Shown here: piece after piece, positions 12,067 through 27,000 of the stretch | How the letters are laid out: every line of letters starts with the position of its first letter | Numbering within the stretch: the stretch's first letter is position 1 | Assembly (NCBI RefSeq): GCF_000003815.2 | Contig: NC_049985.1 | Location: 24,204,981 to 24,268,980, forward strand | DNA: 64,000 nucleotides | Source: Branchiostoma floridae | Lineage: Eukaryota; Chordata; Leptocardii; Amphioxiformes; Branchiostomatidae | Direction of reading: 5' to 3' | Notes under the pieces: model-generated | Told to the model about the DNA's origin: nothing | Seen by the model: the letters and a program-made list of their open reading frames with translations, nothing else | The model's database searches: none | Program-made: the position numbers and the translations under genes

Positions 12067-15000
12067 ATGGGGATTGTAGAAAGGATCAAGAAAGAATGGT
12101 TCCTGCTAGGGATTGTATTTGTGATCTCTATGGCAAAAGTGGAGCCGAGTTTTGGCATAAAAGGAGGTGAGTTGAAGTAGAGGTTTTACACGTTGGTAGT
12201 GACACGTTGTCAGGTGGGAGGGGGGCGGTTTAATTTTTCGATATAATTATAAACAACTATGCGTGTTTTGAAATTGTCAATTCGTTTTTGAACTATTTCC
12301 TCTCTTTTTTTTTTCAGGGCCGTTGAAGCCAGAATATACTGTGAAATACTTCGCTGTCTCCTTCATTTTCTTTAACAGTGGCCTGTCCCTCAAGACAGAG
12401 GTGGGTTAACTTAGTTAGATTATGCAGCGTAAAACAGTTGTCCTTGGCATACTTGTAGATGCTCAGACAGACAGACGTCGACATACAAGTCCCTTGAATT
12501 TGAAACAGTTTTGAGCTCTATTAACTGCATTGTACATGATTTCACTTCTTTGTACTTCTTTGTAAATATGATTCAAATTAAGTCTTAGATGCATTCATTG
12601 AAATGGAAAGTTTGTTTGCAAACTGAGATACACTTTGATATAATTTGCATACTCCATGTTAAGTTTAAACTAAAATCATGTAATGGAAAGATATGTGGTA
12701 TGGAAATATATAGTTTGATGTAATCTTCAGCAACTGCTATGCAGAAAGAAAACAGATAAATTCACTGTATCCACTTCAAGGCACTTGGCTCTTTTTGTCT
12801 TTCAACATGGCCGCTAGTAAACTGGTTCACTGGTGCTTCACTGTTTAAAATTTAAAGAGCAACCTCAAAAGGAACGTTCTCAAAGACAGAGAAAAAAATC
12901 CAAACAACTGGTCCACTTAAATGTTTTACAGTCTGTACTGTGTACCTGTACCCACACCTATTTTAAGCTAATTCTAGTGTTTACTGGAGCTTCATGATCA
13001 CTGTATAAATTTCCTACTAACATTACAATGGGTGCTGAAATGAAGTTCTGTCTCTGCCCCCTCAGGACTTGACCAGTGCACTGTTCCAGGTGAAGCTGCA
13101 TGGATTTATCCAGACCTTCACACTTGTGTTCATCCCCTGTCTCATCAGGGTACTCATTAAGGGTCTACAGTACTCACCTATCAACCCATGGCTACTCAAA
13201 GGGTAGGTGTTCATCCCCTGTCTCATCAGGGTACTCATTAAGGGTCTATAGTACTCACCTATCAACCCATGGCTACTCAAAGGGTAGGTGTTCATCCCCT
13301 GTCTCATCAGGGTACTCATTAAGGGTCTACAGTACTCACCTATCAACCCATGGCTACTCAAAGGGTAGGTGTTCATCCCCTGTCTCATCAGGGTACTCAT
13401 TAAGGGTCTACAGTACTCACCTATCAACCCATGGCTACTCAAAGGGTAGGTGTTCATCCCCTGTCTCATCAGGGTACTCATTAAGGGTCTACAGTACTCA
13501 CCTATCAACCCATGGCTACTCAAAGGGTAGGTGTTCATCCCCTGTCTCATCAGTACTCATTAAGGGTCTACAGTACTCACCTATCAACCCATGGTTACTC
13601 AAAGGGTAGGTGTTCATCCCCTGTCTGATCAGGGTACTCATTAAGGGTCTACAGTACTCACCTATCAACCCATGGCTACTCAAAGGGTAGGTGTTCATCC
13701 CCTGTCTCAACAGTACTCATTAAGGGTCTACAGTTCTCACCTATCAACCCATGGCTACTCAAAGGGTAGGTGTTCATCCCCTGTCTCATCAGGGTACTCA
13801 TTAAGGGTCTACAGTACTCACCTATCAACCCATGGCTACTCAAAGGGTAGGTGTTCGTCCCCTGTCTCATCAGGGTACTCATTAAGGGTCTACAGTACTC
13901 ACCTATCAACCCATGGCTACTCAAAGGGTAGGTGTTCATCCCCTGTCTCATCAGGGTACTCATTAAGGGTCTACAGTACTCACCATTTGTTCTTTTCACC
14001 AAACTGAGCTGTATTTTCATCTTATGATGGTCTTTTGGTCTAGAGGTTCATCTTACCATAATTCCAACACTAGGGAGAACTTTGAACAAGTTGCAATCTT
14101 TGAATACAATGCAGTGTTTTAAAACGTTTTATGCTCAAGGAATATTGACTGTAAAAGTTCCAAAGTTAAGCTACTATGTAGTAAGAGAAAAGGCATTACC
14201 CTAACCTCTGTGAGAGTTTGTTGAATATGTACCAAGTATGACTCAACACTGAGATTGGGAGATCAGCTTACTTGGTAATTTTTGTAACAAGCTAATTGAA
14301 GGAACTTCTCTTTGCAGTGAGTTAAGTTGCTAAATACATTCCATGTCTAAGTAGAGGGAATTACTAAGTCTAGCAGGAATTTAGATGCCTGACTTAAAAG
14401 TTAACTATAAGTCAGGAGGGCATACAAACACTGTGTCTGTTTGTCAATTCTCAGACCAAGGAGCTTATATTGAGATATAAGATCCAAATAAGGAAATCGG
14501 CGGAAACTGCCGGCATGCCGATCTCAGCCTCGGGTGATCTTCGGCCAGGCTCGGACGCGTGACGTCACAGTCGGGCTCTTCTGATTGGCGCTCGGGTAAA
14601 AATGGCGCCATGGCCTGAACCCAACATCCGATCAAAGCGGCACCTCCGGAGGGCGTAAACAAAAGGCCGCCACGGGAGTTAGCGGGTCTATACAATACCG
14701 CGCAGCGGGGTATTAAGCCCGTCCAACCTCCTTCTCAATATAAGCTCCTTGCTCAGACCAATATATTGTAAGTATGATGATTGTAAATCTAAAATTTTGC
14801 AGACTGATGGTAGTAGGCTGCATGCCCCCTCCTGTCTCTTCTGCAGTCATCCTCACCAAGGCAGTGGGAGGCAATGAGGTAAGAATTGTTAACTTCTGAA
14901 ACATCAGTCCTCAAGAATCATTGATTTGAACTCTAAAGTCTAAATCTCGTGTCTATAACTGTCAGTATTTTTCAAGTTGAAGAAACATTTGAAAATTCTT

Positions 15001-18000
15001 GGTGAATAATTGTTAAATGCCTTTTGGTTTTTGTATATTACGACATATAAAATCGTTAATGTTATACTGCTGAATGTACTCTTTCTGTATTTTGATTGAT
15101 CAATGATGATCAAACACNNNNNNNNNNNNNNNNNNNNNNNNNNNNNNNNNNNNNNNNNNNNNNNNNNNNNNNNNNNNNNNNNNNNNNNNNNNNNNNNNNN
15201 NNNNNNNNNNNNNNNNNNNNNNNNNNNNNNNNNNNNNNNNNNNNNNNNNNNNNNNNNNNNNNNNNNNNNNNNNNNNNNNNNNNNNNNNNNNNNNNNNNNN
15301 NNNNNNNNNNNNNNNNNNNNNNNNNNNNNNNNNNNNNNNNNNNNNNNNNNNNNNNNNNNNNNNNNNNNNNNNNNNNNNNNNNNNNNNNNNNNNNNNNNNN
15401 NNNNNNNNNNNNNNNNNNNNNNNNNNNNNNNNNNNNNNNNNNNNNNNNNNNNNNNNNNNNNNNNNNNNNNNNNNNNNNNNNNNNNNNNNNNNNNNNNNNN
15501 NNNNNNNNNNNNNNNNNNNNNNNNNNNNNNNNNNNNNNNNNNNNNNNNNNNNNNNNNNNNNNNNNNNNNNNNNNNNNNNNNNNNNNNNNNNNNNNNNNNN
15601 NNNNNNNNNNNNNNNNNNNNNNNNNNNNNNNNNNNNNNNNNNNNNNNNNNNNNNNNNNNNNNNNNNNNNNNNNNNNNNNNNNNNNNNNNNNNNNNNNNNN
15701 NNNNNNNNNNNNNNNNNNNNNNNNNNNNNNNNNNNNNNNNNNNNNNNNNNNNNNNNNNNNNNNNNNNNNNNNNNNNNNNNNNNNNNNNNNNNNNNNNNNN
15801 NNNNNNNNNNNNNNNNNNNNNNNNNNNNNNNNNNNNNNNNNNNNNNNNNNNNNNNNNNNNNNNNNNNNNNNNNNNNNNNNNNNNNNNNNNNNNNNNNNNN
15901 NNNNNNNNNNNNNNNNNNNNNNNNNNNNNNNNNNNNNNNNNNNNNNNNNNNNNNNNNNNNNNNNNNNNNNNNNNNNNNNNNNNNNNNNNNNNNNNNNNNN
16001 NNNNNNNNNNNNNNNNNNNNNNNNNNNNNNNNNNNNNNNNNNNNNNNNNNNNNNNNNNNNNATGATGATTCAAACACAACCGTTAAACAGCTTTACTCGC
16101 CATATAAGATTACAATGAGTCTGAATAGTTGAATATGTGTTGAAGGTACTAAGTACATGTACATGTATTTTGTTTCTGCTTACGACTTACATAAATTTAC
16201 AGGATTTGAAAATTTTATAGGCTTGCTTAATACAACACAATGGTTGTATATTTGAAATTGAATGCAAGTATCATTACTACAAAATGTACTTTCACCATGT
16301 TTGAATACTATTAAGTAATATATAATCATACTAAAAATGATGTATGCATTTCGAGAGTAATCTATATCCGTAGTAGTCTTATATCCTACTGAAAAACACT
16401 AAAAAGTTTGAGCACAAATAATTTCCCTTGTACCCATCTAGCATCCTTCCTATATACTTTGTCTCCTATGAAAAAAGAAACAGTGTTACTGTTTTCCTTC
16501 TATCTACAGGCAGCAGCTATATTCAACTCAGCATTAGGCAGTTTTCTGGTAAGTGTATTAATTTTACAGACTACTTTATGTACATGTGTATGTAAAATTA
16601 GGGGTTCCCCAAGCTGTAGCAAAGCTGTACTGCACTACTATGTACTGTACATCAATACCTAGTGAAAAACATGTCAAGCTTCGTGCTCAGTCTGAGGCTC
16701 GAGCACTTTTTACCTTTAGTTAACAGATTCTATAAAATATTGGTTAGGCCTTCTACTTGCAGAAGGGAAAAATTTTGCATTTTCTTTATCAATTTAACCC
16801 CATCTATATATATATATAATTATATAATTCATGTATAGGTATGGACAGCATGTCTCCACCTGAATTTTGGCTTTGATATACAGTGTATACCAATTCAACA
16901 TCTTAAAGTTTATATTTATTTGCCACATATGAATGGAAATCTAGTCTACTTTTGAACCAAATCATTGTCAACAGTATGAAATTTTGTTGCCGTTGCTATA
17001 TAAACCAGTTCTCGTATAATGTTCGAGGTCAAGGTTTTCCAACTTCAAATGACCGATCCTGGCCTGATTTATCTTAACTCTCATTGTCATTCTCACATTC
17101 TTAAATGCCACATCAGCATATTATTTATTGTTACACCTGTTTGAAACCTCAGCCATTTGGTCAGCATCACTTCCAGTTGGCATTACATGTACTTTGACAT
17201 TGACTTCATTTAGATCCACAACTTTGGATCCACTATCTTGACATTTCTGTTAGTTATTCTTCCAGTGGTCTTGCATCTACTGATTCATGAATACAATGTC
17301 ACATGACAGACAGGTAAACTACAGAACAATCACACTAATGACTAAAGTACAGAAGAGAAAAAATACTGATACATAACCATACTAGAGAAATGAACGAAAA
17401 TGCAAGTTCATGTTTAACTGTCCTGTCATGTGATTGATGAGACATTTGGTAGAAGAAGCATTTCCTTTCAGCATTGAACTTGGTTTTGGCTGTTTGATGG
17501 GTTTATTATTTGCTGCTCGTTGTGTTTGGTTACTGACTGTTCTGTATAACTGGAAGGTGAGTTGGTTGTACAATCATGTTCATGGTACTCCAGTGTACTC
17601 ATTCATCAAGAGAGGTTTTATCCAATCAGATGCAGTAGTGACTTTGGAGTCAGGTTACCACCACACTCGCACAAGGTGTAGGTACAGATGTTCAATCTTC
17701 ACATTTTGCAGGAGGGCTCATGTCTAACTTCCTGCCTGTTGGCTTCTCTGATTGTCTAGATTCTCGCCCAGAACGGTTTATGAATGGAGTTTCATTGCCA
17801 CTTGCACCTTCTTTAGCATCAATTAGTGGAGTATTCTCATTTACATTCTCATCTGTGTTCATTTTTGGATCATCTGCTGATACCTGTGAAGATGTATTTG
17901 GGCTTGTGCTGATGTGGGAATGTTGTTCAGGGTGATTTTGTACTTGGCTATCTGGTGAAGTAGTCAAATTCTGTTCGTGGTCGTCAGCATTAACGGGTCG

Positions 18001-21000
18001 CATTCCTATGCCATTATTTTCTGCATCTGCCTGTACCTGTTGAGGGGGGGTTTGTCCATCAGGACCGTCAATGACATTTGCACCTTGTTTAGTATCCATA
18101 AGAGATCTAGATACATTGAATTTCTCGTTTACAGAATCATTCTGTTTGTTCCCACTGTCGTCATTACTATGACTGCCCTTGTTCAGAGAACCCTTATGCA
18201 TCCTGCCTTTATGTACACTAAGCCCATGCTTGTTCTTGCATCCTTGGCCACATATTTCGCAAGTTACACCATCTTGTTCCTGTTGAGAGGGAGTTTGTCC
18301 AGTAGGACCATCAGTGCCATTTGCACCTTCCTGAGCATCTATTAGAGATGTATTTTCATTTACTTTCTCATCTTGGTCCATTGTTGGATCATCTGCTGAA
18401 ACATGTATTTCGACCTCTGAAGATGCAGCAGGGATTGTGTTGATGGTGGAATGTTGCAATTGTTCAGGGGGATTTTGTACTGGGCTATCAGGGAGAGTAG
18501 TCAGATTTTCTCCATTGTCATCAACAGTATTGATGGGCTGCATTTCTATGTCTGCCTTCTTCAGGCAACCCTTCCAGGTCTGATGTCTCTTAAGCCCTGA
18601 CTCAGTCTGGCATACTTTGCCACATATGCATGTTACCTTCTCCAGACAACCCATCTCGATCTGGTGTGTCTATAACTCTGACTCAGTCTGGCATACTGTG
18701 CCACATACTTTGCATGTTACCTTCTTCAGGCAACCCTTCCAGGTCTGATGTCTCTTAAGCCCTGGCTTAGTCTGGCATACTTTGCCACATATGCAAGTTA
18801 CCTTCTGCAGACAGCCCATCTTGGTCTGGTGTATCTTTAGTCCTGCCTCATTCTTGCATACTTTGCGACATATTTTGCATGTTACACTCACCTGTGTATT
18901 TGGCTGATGTACATTACCTCCAGAATTAGTGCTATCCCTTTTATCTTTATACTTACGTATACACTTAATAAATGAATAGATACCTCCAATAATGGTAACA
19001 AGACTAGCAGGTACACCTGGTACACCAAAGATAATACCGAGCAGCTGCGGAGTGGTAAGGGAGTTGCTGTTTGTCGACTCTGGTTGCTCTGTCTCTGAAT
19101 TTTCCCCATTTGCTTTAAGTTTAAGAGTTGTTAGTGCATCTTTGGTCACAGCAGTATTTCCAGGCAATGTAGGCAATGTTTTTGTAGGTACATGCACCGG
19201 AATGTTGTCAGTAGAGCTGTCTGCAGACCGTGGGTGCTCTCTTTTCAAGTTTTCACCGTTTGCTGTGGTAGCTATAACTTTGACTGCAGCTGTATTAGTA
19301 CCAGTTCCCTGCAGCAGGATCAGTAGTGCAGCAAGAAGAACAGTGTTGACTGTAGTCCTGACCATGGTGTTGTGATGCCTAATTAGGTCTAGTATGAAAG
19401 AGAAAAATGTCATGGTTAAAAAGATCAAGTGTAAGGAAAATGTCACTTATGATTTGTTACTGTTAGAGCAGAGTTACTACATATTATTATATTGTATTAT
19501 TATTTAAACATCATTGTCATTGTCATTATTCAAAGTTTTCAGGTGCAAATTAGGATGTTACTTTGCCTACCGTGAGTTTTCCTGATATGTGTTCAAGATG
19601 TTCTTCTCCCATTTCGTACAACATTGACAATCCTAATGGCTGATAACAAGGCATTTTAAAACTACAATGTCATGTATGTGTACATGTATCGGTACTTTCT
19701 TTGTTTCATACTCTCTTAGCCTTAATCTTTGTCAACTATATATTTGCAGGGTCAAGTGAGCCTTGTACACTTAATTTGTCCATTCTTGCAAGAATATGCA
19801 ATTCAAGACATCTCCTTAAGCAGCACCACCTAGAGCTGTGCTTTGTACATTTAGATTTCATGTAATATGTATGATTGGTCACATGACCCCAATACGAAGC
19901 ACTCTGGTCTCATGCAGGCAATCAGGCCGCCATCTTGCTTTTTGTTGTTGTTCAACCCCTGCATAATAAACTCTTATAGAACAGTCCCATAAAATATACA
20001 TGTAACTTGTAATATAGCGAAAGCCTTTTACAAATTGTAACAATTTTAAAGGCTCTCGCTTATATTGCACTACATGTTGCAGTTCATGCCCGAAGGCTGC
20101 TTGCAAGACTTAGTACATGGTATAAACATAGGAGATTACAAGTGACAAATGAATGAACAGTTATAAACATATTAGTCGCCTTGTCATTGTCAATTACGTC
20201 CATAACCAGCACAGTTTTGACTGTTACTGGTCTGGTATAACCATAAATGTTCACCTTTTCTTTGTTTACAGTCCGGAAAGAGTTAAAGAATGATGTGACG
20301 AAAGTGAAAATGAAACCAGTTTAGCTCAAATAGACTTCATGAACAGAATTATAAAGAGCTGGCTTCAACAGTTACTGGTTATGACAGAGAAGACACTCAC
20401 TGTCTTGTCTACAATAGTCAGTATTAATTCACAGGTTTGTCATACCAAGAAAATTCCCTGAGCTCTTTTTCACTAGTGTTAGTGCAACAAACAGTGGACC
20501 ACGGCTTAACGTCCTGTCTGTTCCCATGTTTTATACAATCGTCATGTAGTCTGTTCTCAATGAACAGACTATAGAAAACATGAAGATCAGTATAGCACTT
20601 ACCTGATATATTATACTGGTTCTGCCTGTCTCAATGTTTTTCCTTAGAATGCGAAGTTGAGTGCACGTCTTCAATGATTTGGGAATTCTGACTCAACACC
20701 TGTCTGTCTGTGGGTGTAGTCTGTTTATGGTTAGAAATGTTGACAGTCAGTCACGGTCACCTGAGTAAGGAATTTGAAACTAGTATGTCTTATTTATGAA
20801 GCTCTATTATGAAATACAATGTCATGTACCATGCAATAACTGCGCAAAACAGAGTCCCAGTCATTTACAAAACTAATAAATATGACTTAGTGTAATGTAA
20901 GATGTAATATACTAGAATCTATGTGAATGTAGATACCTGGCAGCCAAAGGCAGCAGTCACTTCATTGGTTCCGGGTCGGAATTAACTACTAGTATGACAG

Positions 21001-24000
21001 GGGTTCGTGGTACTGGGCATGGTAATATGCTGGATATACATGGTTGTCTCGGACCCTAACTTTTCCTCCCTATTGCTTGGGGATTGTTATAGCTAACTCA
21101 GAGCCTTATATTATGTTTTTTTGAATTTCCAGTAAAGCCTGTGGGTTGTATTATTTTTGTGTGTGGAGGAGTTGGTCGGCAAGCAAGACTGTTTTGTATT
21201 AGTCCGCGGCAATGGTGATGCGTTTTTTTTTATGCCTCACTCGGATGACCAATTAGCAGTGTTTTTGGTCAGGTGTGGCCATATGTACTCATCTTTGTTT
21301 ACAGTGACTGGAAAGAAGCGAGGAAAAGTGAAAGTGAAAATGATTGCTAAAATAACATTAGGCCACACCAATTTAATTTCTTGGTTCACGGATTTTTTCA
21401 TACAAAATATGGAGCGAGAGGGCAAAATAAAAATAAAAGTAAAAATTGTAAAATGGTTGGTGTAAAGGTAAGGGCTAATCCAAAACATAAAGAATAAAAA
21501 GTTTTCAGCTTGAAAAAAGTACAAAAACACTATTATCATATAGCCAGATGGAGTTGGCCAATCAGAGGCCCCCATTTCCCATGGGTTATCAGGCCGTAAC
21601 CTGAAAAGTGGGCGGTTATTAGAATAACCGCCCACTTTTTGGACCGCACCATTATAGAGGGGACAGGACGCTAATACTAGTGTTACGTATTTATCGATTA
21701 TATCTATTAAACAGCGTATTGTACTTTATTTCGAACAATTTATGTTAAACTACAACACAATTAATAGATATAAATGATATTTAAACTGAAAAAGATTAAA
21801 ACAGATTTACAACACCCCCGCCAAAAGTGGTTTGTTCCATTACGTCACCGCAGATCCGCATATCGGACGATTTTATTTTTGCTGGACGCCATCTTTTTTT
21901 TGCATTCGAACCGCAAGTTTGTGAGCTTTTTGTTGGTATTTTCGTCGNNNNNNNNNNNNNNNNNNNNNNNNNNNNNNNNNNNNNNNNNNNNNNNNNNNNN
22001 NNNNNNNNNNNNNNNNNNNNNNNNNNNNNNNNNNNNNNNNNNNNNNNTTTTTAACTTGACTGCCCCTCAGCCTCGATAACCACCTCATAAACCACCTCGT
22101 TCGCTACGCTCACTCGGTGGTTTATTCGGTGGTTATCGCACCTGACCAGGGATTATCTCACCATATACACCTCGGGGCGGGGCATTAACCCTTAATTACT
22201 GTACAGTAACAGCACCTGTTCATTGAAAATTACAAAAGTAGTGTCAGTTTTTATGTTTGTCCCATTCTTCATGAATGAAAAATATAACAGTACTGCAATG
22301 ATAACACCCACATATTAAGGAGCTTATAACATAAAGGCCGATTTGCTACACCAGAAAGTTGGTGAATAGTTTCATTAATGTTGAAAATTTGCTGAGTGGT
22401 AATTTTTATTTTCATTTTTTTTTTCAAAAAATTGGAGCGAGCGAATCCGTGAACCAAGAAATTAAATTGGTGTGGCCTTACATTGTGGATTTGACATATT
22501 TGATACCTGACCATTTCTGTTCCTTCCCATCCAGGGTATATTTGTCACTCCAGTCCTGCTACTGTTGTTTGTAAGTATGACTTAAGTTTATTCATTTGTG
22601 TGCTGTGTACAAGGTTGAAAGAAAAATACCATTAATTTTGTTGATTAATAGGTAAAATTTAATTTCTCTTCCATGTCACCATTGCCTCTTTTCAGATGCC
22701 AGTCCTAGTATTAAAACAAAAAAAAGTCTCCCTCTCTTTACATCTAAAACTGATATCACTGCATTAGTCTCAGAGTCTGTGGAATGAACGTTCGACAAAA
22801 AAATGCATTAAACTGCAAAACATTTCTGGTTTTCAGGACCATGAAAAATTATGTATGGGGAAATGGGGAAAAGCAATTATTAGCCAGATTGACTGTGAAA
22901 TGAAGCAAGTATATGTTGTTAATTGTTTTACAACACCTTCAGGCCCTAATCAGATCCAGTAGATACACAATGATCCAAAGCCTCATCTACTGACTAATGA
23001 AGTATAGGAAGTAACAACAATAACCAGCTGTGGTCATGCACAATTACATTCCTGTAAAGTAAACAATGTTGAAGTGGAACTGATTGTGATGAATAGCATA
23101 ATAGTTATTGTATGAAATTCATATCTAATTGTTTTACAGCCCTATAGTTTCTAATCCATCATTTTGGTTCAGTGTTGAAACTGGACGAGAGATACGTTTA
23201 GCTTCATCAACTACCATGATCATACATGTAATTGCAGTTTAATAGGTGTAATTATGTTTGATATTAGTGCTCATCATACTACTGTTACAGTAGTAAACAC
23301 AGAGTTTGCTTAGTCTCAGTTGCAGCCCCTGCCAGACATCTTTTTTGCAACAACTACATTTTGTACATTTTCAATTTTTCTGATAGCAACAGGGCTTCTG
23401 AGAGGAAACTAGTCAATAAACAAGTTGTCCAATGACATTTAATCTCCACAGCAGAGGTTTGGCCCAGCTGATTAGTGATAAGTTTTATGCATTTTCTTTC
23501 CATGTCAAGGGAACAATAAAGAATGCCTGACAAAACAAATTAAAAAGAAAAACTCTGCTTGAAGAGTAATCATTCTAGTTTATTTGCAAAATCTTGCCCA
23601 ATGCGACATAAAACATAGTACAATATTTGGAAAATAAATTAGTGTAGAGAGCAATTGTGACATTGTGGAGAACTGCAATCTAAGCTTTGGGTTTGAATTC
23701 TAGATCTACAATGTAATATGGAAGCAGTAGAAGACAAAGAGTCCCACTCAGAGAGTAGTATCCACTGATTCTGGTGCCGTCTTCAGTAACAGCAAGTCTT
23801 GATTTTTTCACAGCTTGGTTCCCCTTCAGCTGTTCCGTACAGCACCATATTTGGGCAGCTGACCATGACCGTGGTGGCGCCTCTCATTGTCGGACAAGTC
23901 GTCAGGAGATTCGTGAAAGACTGGTTAGAGAGGAGCAAGCCTCCATTTGGGACCATAAGCAGGTAAAACCTACTGTAGCCTGTAGTGATTAAATCATAAT

Positions 24001-27000
24001 TTGAATATTGTTTACCTGGATGTCTAATCTTGATATATGTTAATTGAATAATCAACTTTGGTCAGGTAAACATTTTTTTCTTAAAATAGTGGGACCAATA
24101 AATGAGATTGGTATGGGCTTATATGCTATGTCAAAAACTAATTATTATGCGCATAATTTCTTCCCAGCTGCACATTGTTGCTGATCATCTACACAACGTT
24201 CTGTGACACCTTCAGTAGTTCAGACATTGAACTGGACCACTTCAGTCTAGTCTCTATTGTTTGTGTAGGTAAGTGCAACAGGTCACATACTATTCTTATG
24301 TCTGCTTTTTTATAACTTTTTGGGCAATTAGAGCAACGTCATTGACTTAGTCATTCCAAAACAAAAATTGAAGCAGATTTGAAATAAAACTGGCAACAGT
24401 GTAATTCCGGACGAAGACTCTAATTTCGGAAAACCTTACTTATTTCAAAATAGATTAACCAGATGAATTAATATTTGTAGGCATGATATATCAAAGGATA
24501 GTGAACATGTAAGTTGCAATTAGATGTCTCCATGAATTCTGGGGATTCTACCAGAATTCTTGCTGAGTCCGAATTCCGCAGACTTTTCTTTGTGGAGACA
24601 TCTAATTGCAACATACATAATTTTATTCACTATCCTTTGATATATCATGCCTACAAATATCAATTCAGCTGTTTAATCTATTTAGAAATTATTAACAAAT
24701 ACTAATAGGTTTTCGTCTAGAATTAAACTGTTGCTGTTGTTGAGTGTTATAGGTAAATTGATGATAAAGTGTCAGATAGTAGTTTCAGGTGCTCATTTTA
24801 TTGTTTTTTCCTCAGTGTTGTTAATACAGGTGTGCTTGCTACTTCTACTTTTCTTCGTGACAAGAAGGTGGGTTCATCTTTTGTTCTTTTCTTTGACAAT
24901 TGATAAACAATAATAAATGTCTTATAAGGAAACTACAAGAAAGCAATGATACGTACATGTGCATTCATTTAGTAGTCTATTTACATGTAGTACAACTGTT
25001 ACAGTTGATTTGGCAACAACACTCTGTAAATAAAGATTATGATGATAGCAGATTTTATGGAAATTCAATAAGTACATATTATTAAATTGTAGCGATGACT
25101 GTGCTTTTTATATGACAGACTGTATATTGTTCTATCCACAGTCCATCTTTTGGCTTCACCCCGTCAGACGTCGTCAGCCTTATGTTCTGTGCAACACACA
25201 AGTCACTAACTCTAGGCAAGTAGTCATTCAATTTGACAAATATTATATAATAATTACACTGAGTGAGTGACTGCAGTAATGACATCATGTACAAATATTA
25301 CATCTGTAATATATACACTATAATGCAAAGGCCCACCAAAATTGGAGGGATATTTTATACAATGCATACAATGTACAAACAGGTGGTCTACTTGTCACTA
25401 CAAGTGGACCACCTCTACACATTAAGGACCACTGGGCCAGTTTCTCAGTGGTCTCTTATGGTAATTTTTAGACACTGTAATGTCACTGACCGCTGTGACA
25501 TTCCTTGCACTGTTTCAACTCTGTCTTAGTATTTAGACTCTACATCTTACACATCCTATACATCTTCTTCATTTGGTAAGACGTTTCCTGCTCCGAGGGC
25601 TTTCCTGAGTCGAACCCAGAACAACGGTCGCGCTTGTTTGTCTTCGGGCCACACGAGGTACGTTTTCCTGGACATGAGCTGGCGCAGGCGGTTGTACCGC
25701 TGCACGACGTGCACCGGTATGTCCTCCAACAAAACCAGAACCAGCACATCCTTTCCTTCCTCGAACAGGCGGTGTTGGGCGATCTTGAACTCCAGCGTGC
25801 ACCAGCCGCTGCGTACGAACCTCTGCGTGAGAAGGCACAGCGTCTTCCTGCTATCCTGGATCGCTTCCACGATGTTTGTCGTGATGTCACGTCCGGCCAG
25901 GAAGTCGCGATCACCGATACACAGTCTGTAGTGCGGCGCTACTTCCTCTAGGTGCGGAATCAGTTCCTGTTGGACCCACCGGATGTCTTCGTTATTGTAC
26001 GACACAAACACGTCGTACTCGTAACGGTTCCTGTACGGAATGGCTTGGTATCCACGCAGCTTTCCCCTCGCGTACTGATACAGATATCGTATGTACGCAT
26101 GATATTTTGTCAGCATGTACGTCAAGGTGGTATACAGAAAGACGAAAGTGGACATGACTATACATGCATAGTATCCAAGGTAGGACTTACAATCTGGGTT
26201 GTAGTCAATAAGGGGAAGGTCTTTCAGGTCTGGGGGAGAGAAACACTTGTAACTATACTCCAAACCAGTATAGGAATCAGACATGATCCTCACTGACGTA
26301 TTATTTCTTGCCCATTCTACAAAATCTAGGAGTTGGCATGTGCAGGAAAACTGATTTCTCGACAGGTCTAATTTGTATAATCGATTCCAGTATATCAGTG
26401 TTTGTGGCCCTATGGATGTGATCAGGTTTTGTCGCATGTTAAGCTGACGCAGAGAATTTACGTTTTGAAACAGTTTTGGTGATATTGCAGTGATGCGATT
26501 GTAACTGAGATCCAGGACTCTTAGGCTGTGTGCATCACGAAACATGCTTGGGTGCAAAGATACCAGGTAGTTCCCTGCTAAGTTCAGAGTGTCCAGTTTC
26601 TTTAAATGCCAGAATGCCTCTTTTTTGATGTCTAGGAACCCATTTTTAGACAGATCTAGCTCCTGTAATAGTGTTAGATTCCAGAAGAGATCAGCCCTAT
26701 AATGATAAGCATATGTTATTCCAGAATCAATCGAATTTGTTACTCTTAAAACTTGCAGATCTGGGATATTTATGCTTCTGCCCCTATCATTGAGAATGTT
26801 GCCACTTCCATCGCGTAAATCAAGAACCCATAGTGAATCCAGGCCTGCGGATAAGATGGCATCAAGTGAAAAGAAAGCATCATTTTCCTTTGTCAAAAAG
26901 ACTTCCAGATTTTGAATATACTTGAAAATACCTTTTTTTGTTGGTTCATAATTAGCCTTGTTAAAGCCTATGTCCAGCTGTATCAAATTACTAAGACCTT

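Noticed and set aside
13126-13983. CRISPR-like array
   Set aside because: Repeats are head-to-tail without unique spacers, come from an exon, and the sequence is eukaryotic.
13062-14020. Long repetitive open frames on both strands across the 81-bp array
   Set aside because: They arise because 81 is a multiple of three; the only supported coding part is the first unit, the true end of SLC10A7 exon 3.
14940-16118. Long open frames across the N gap
   Set aside because: They consist of unknown residues and carry no evidence.
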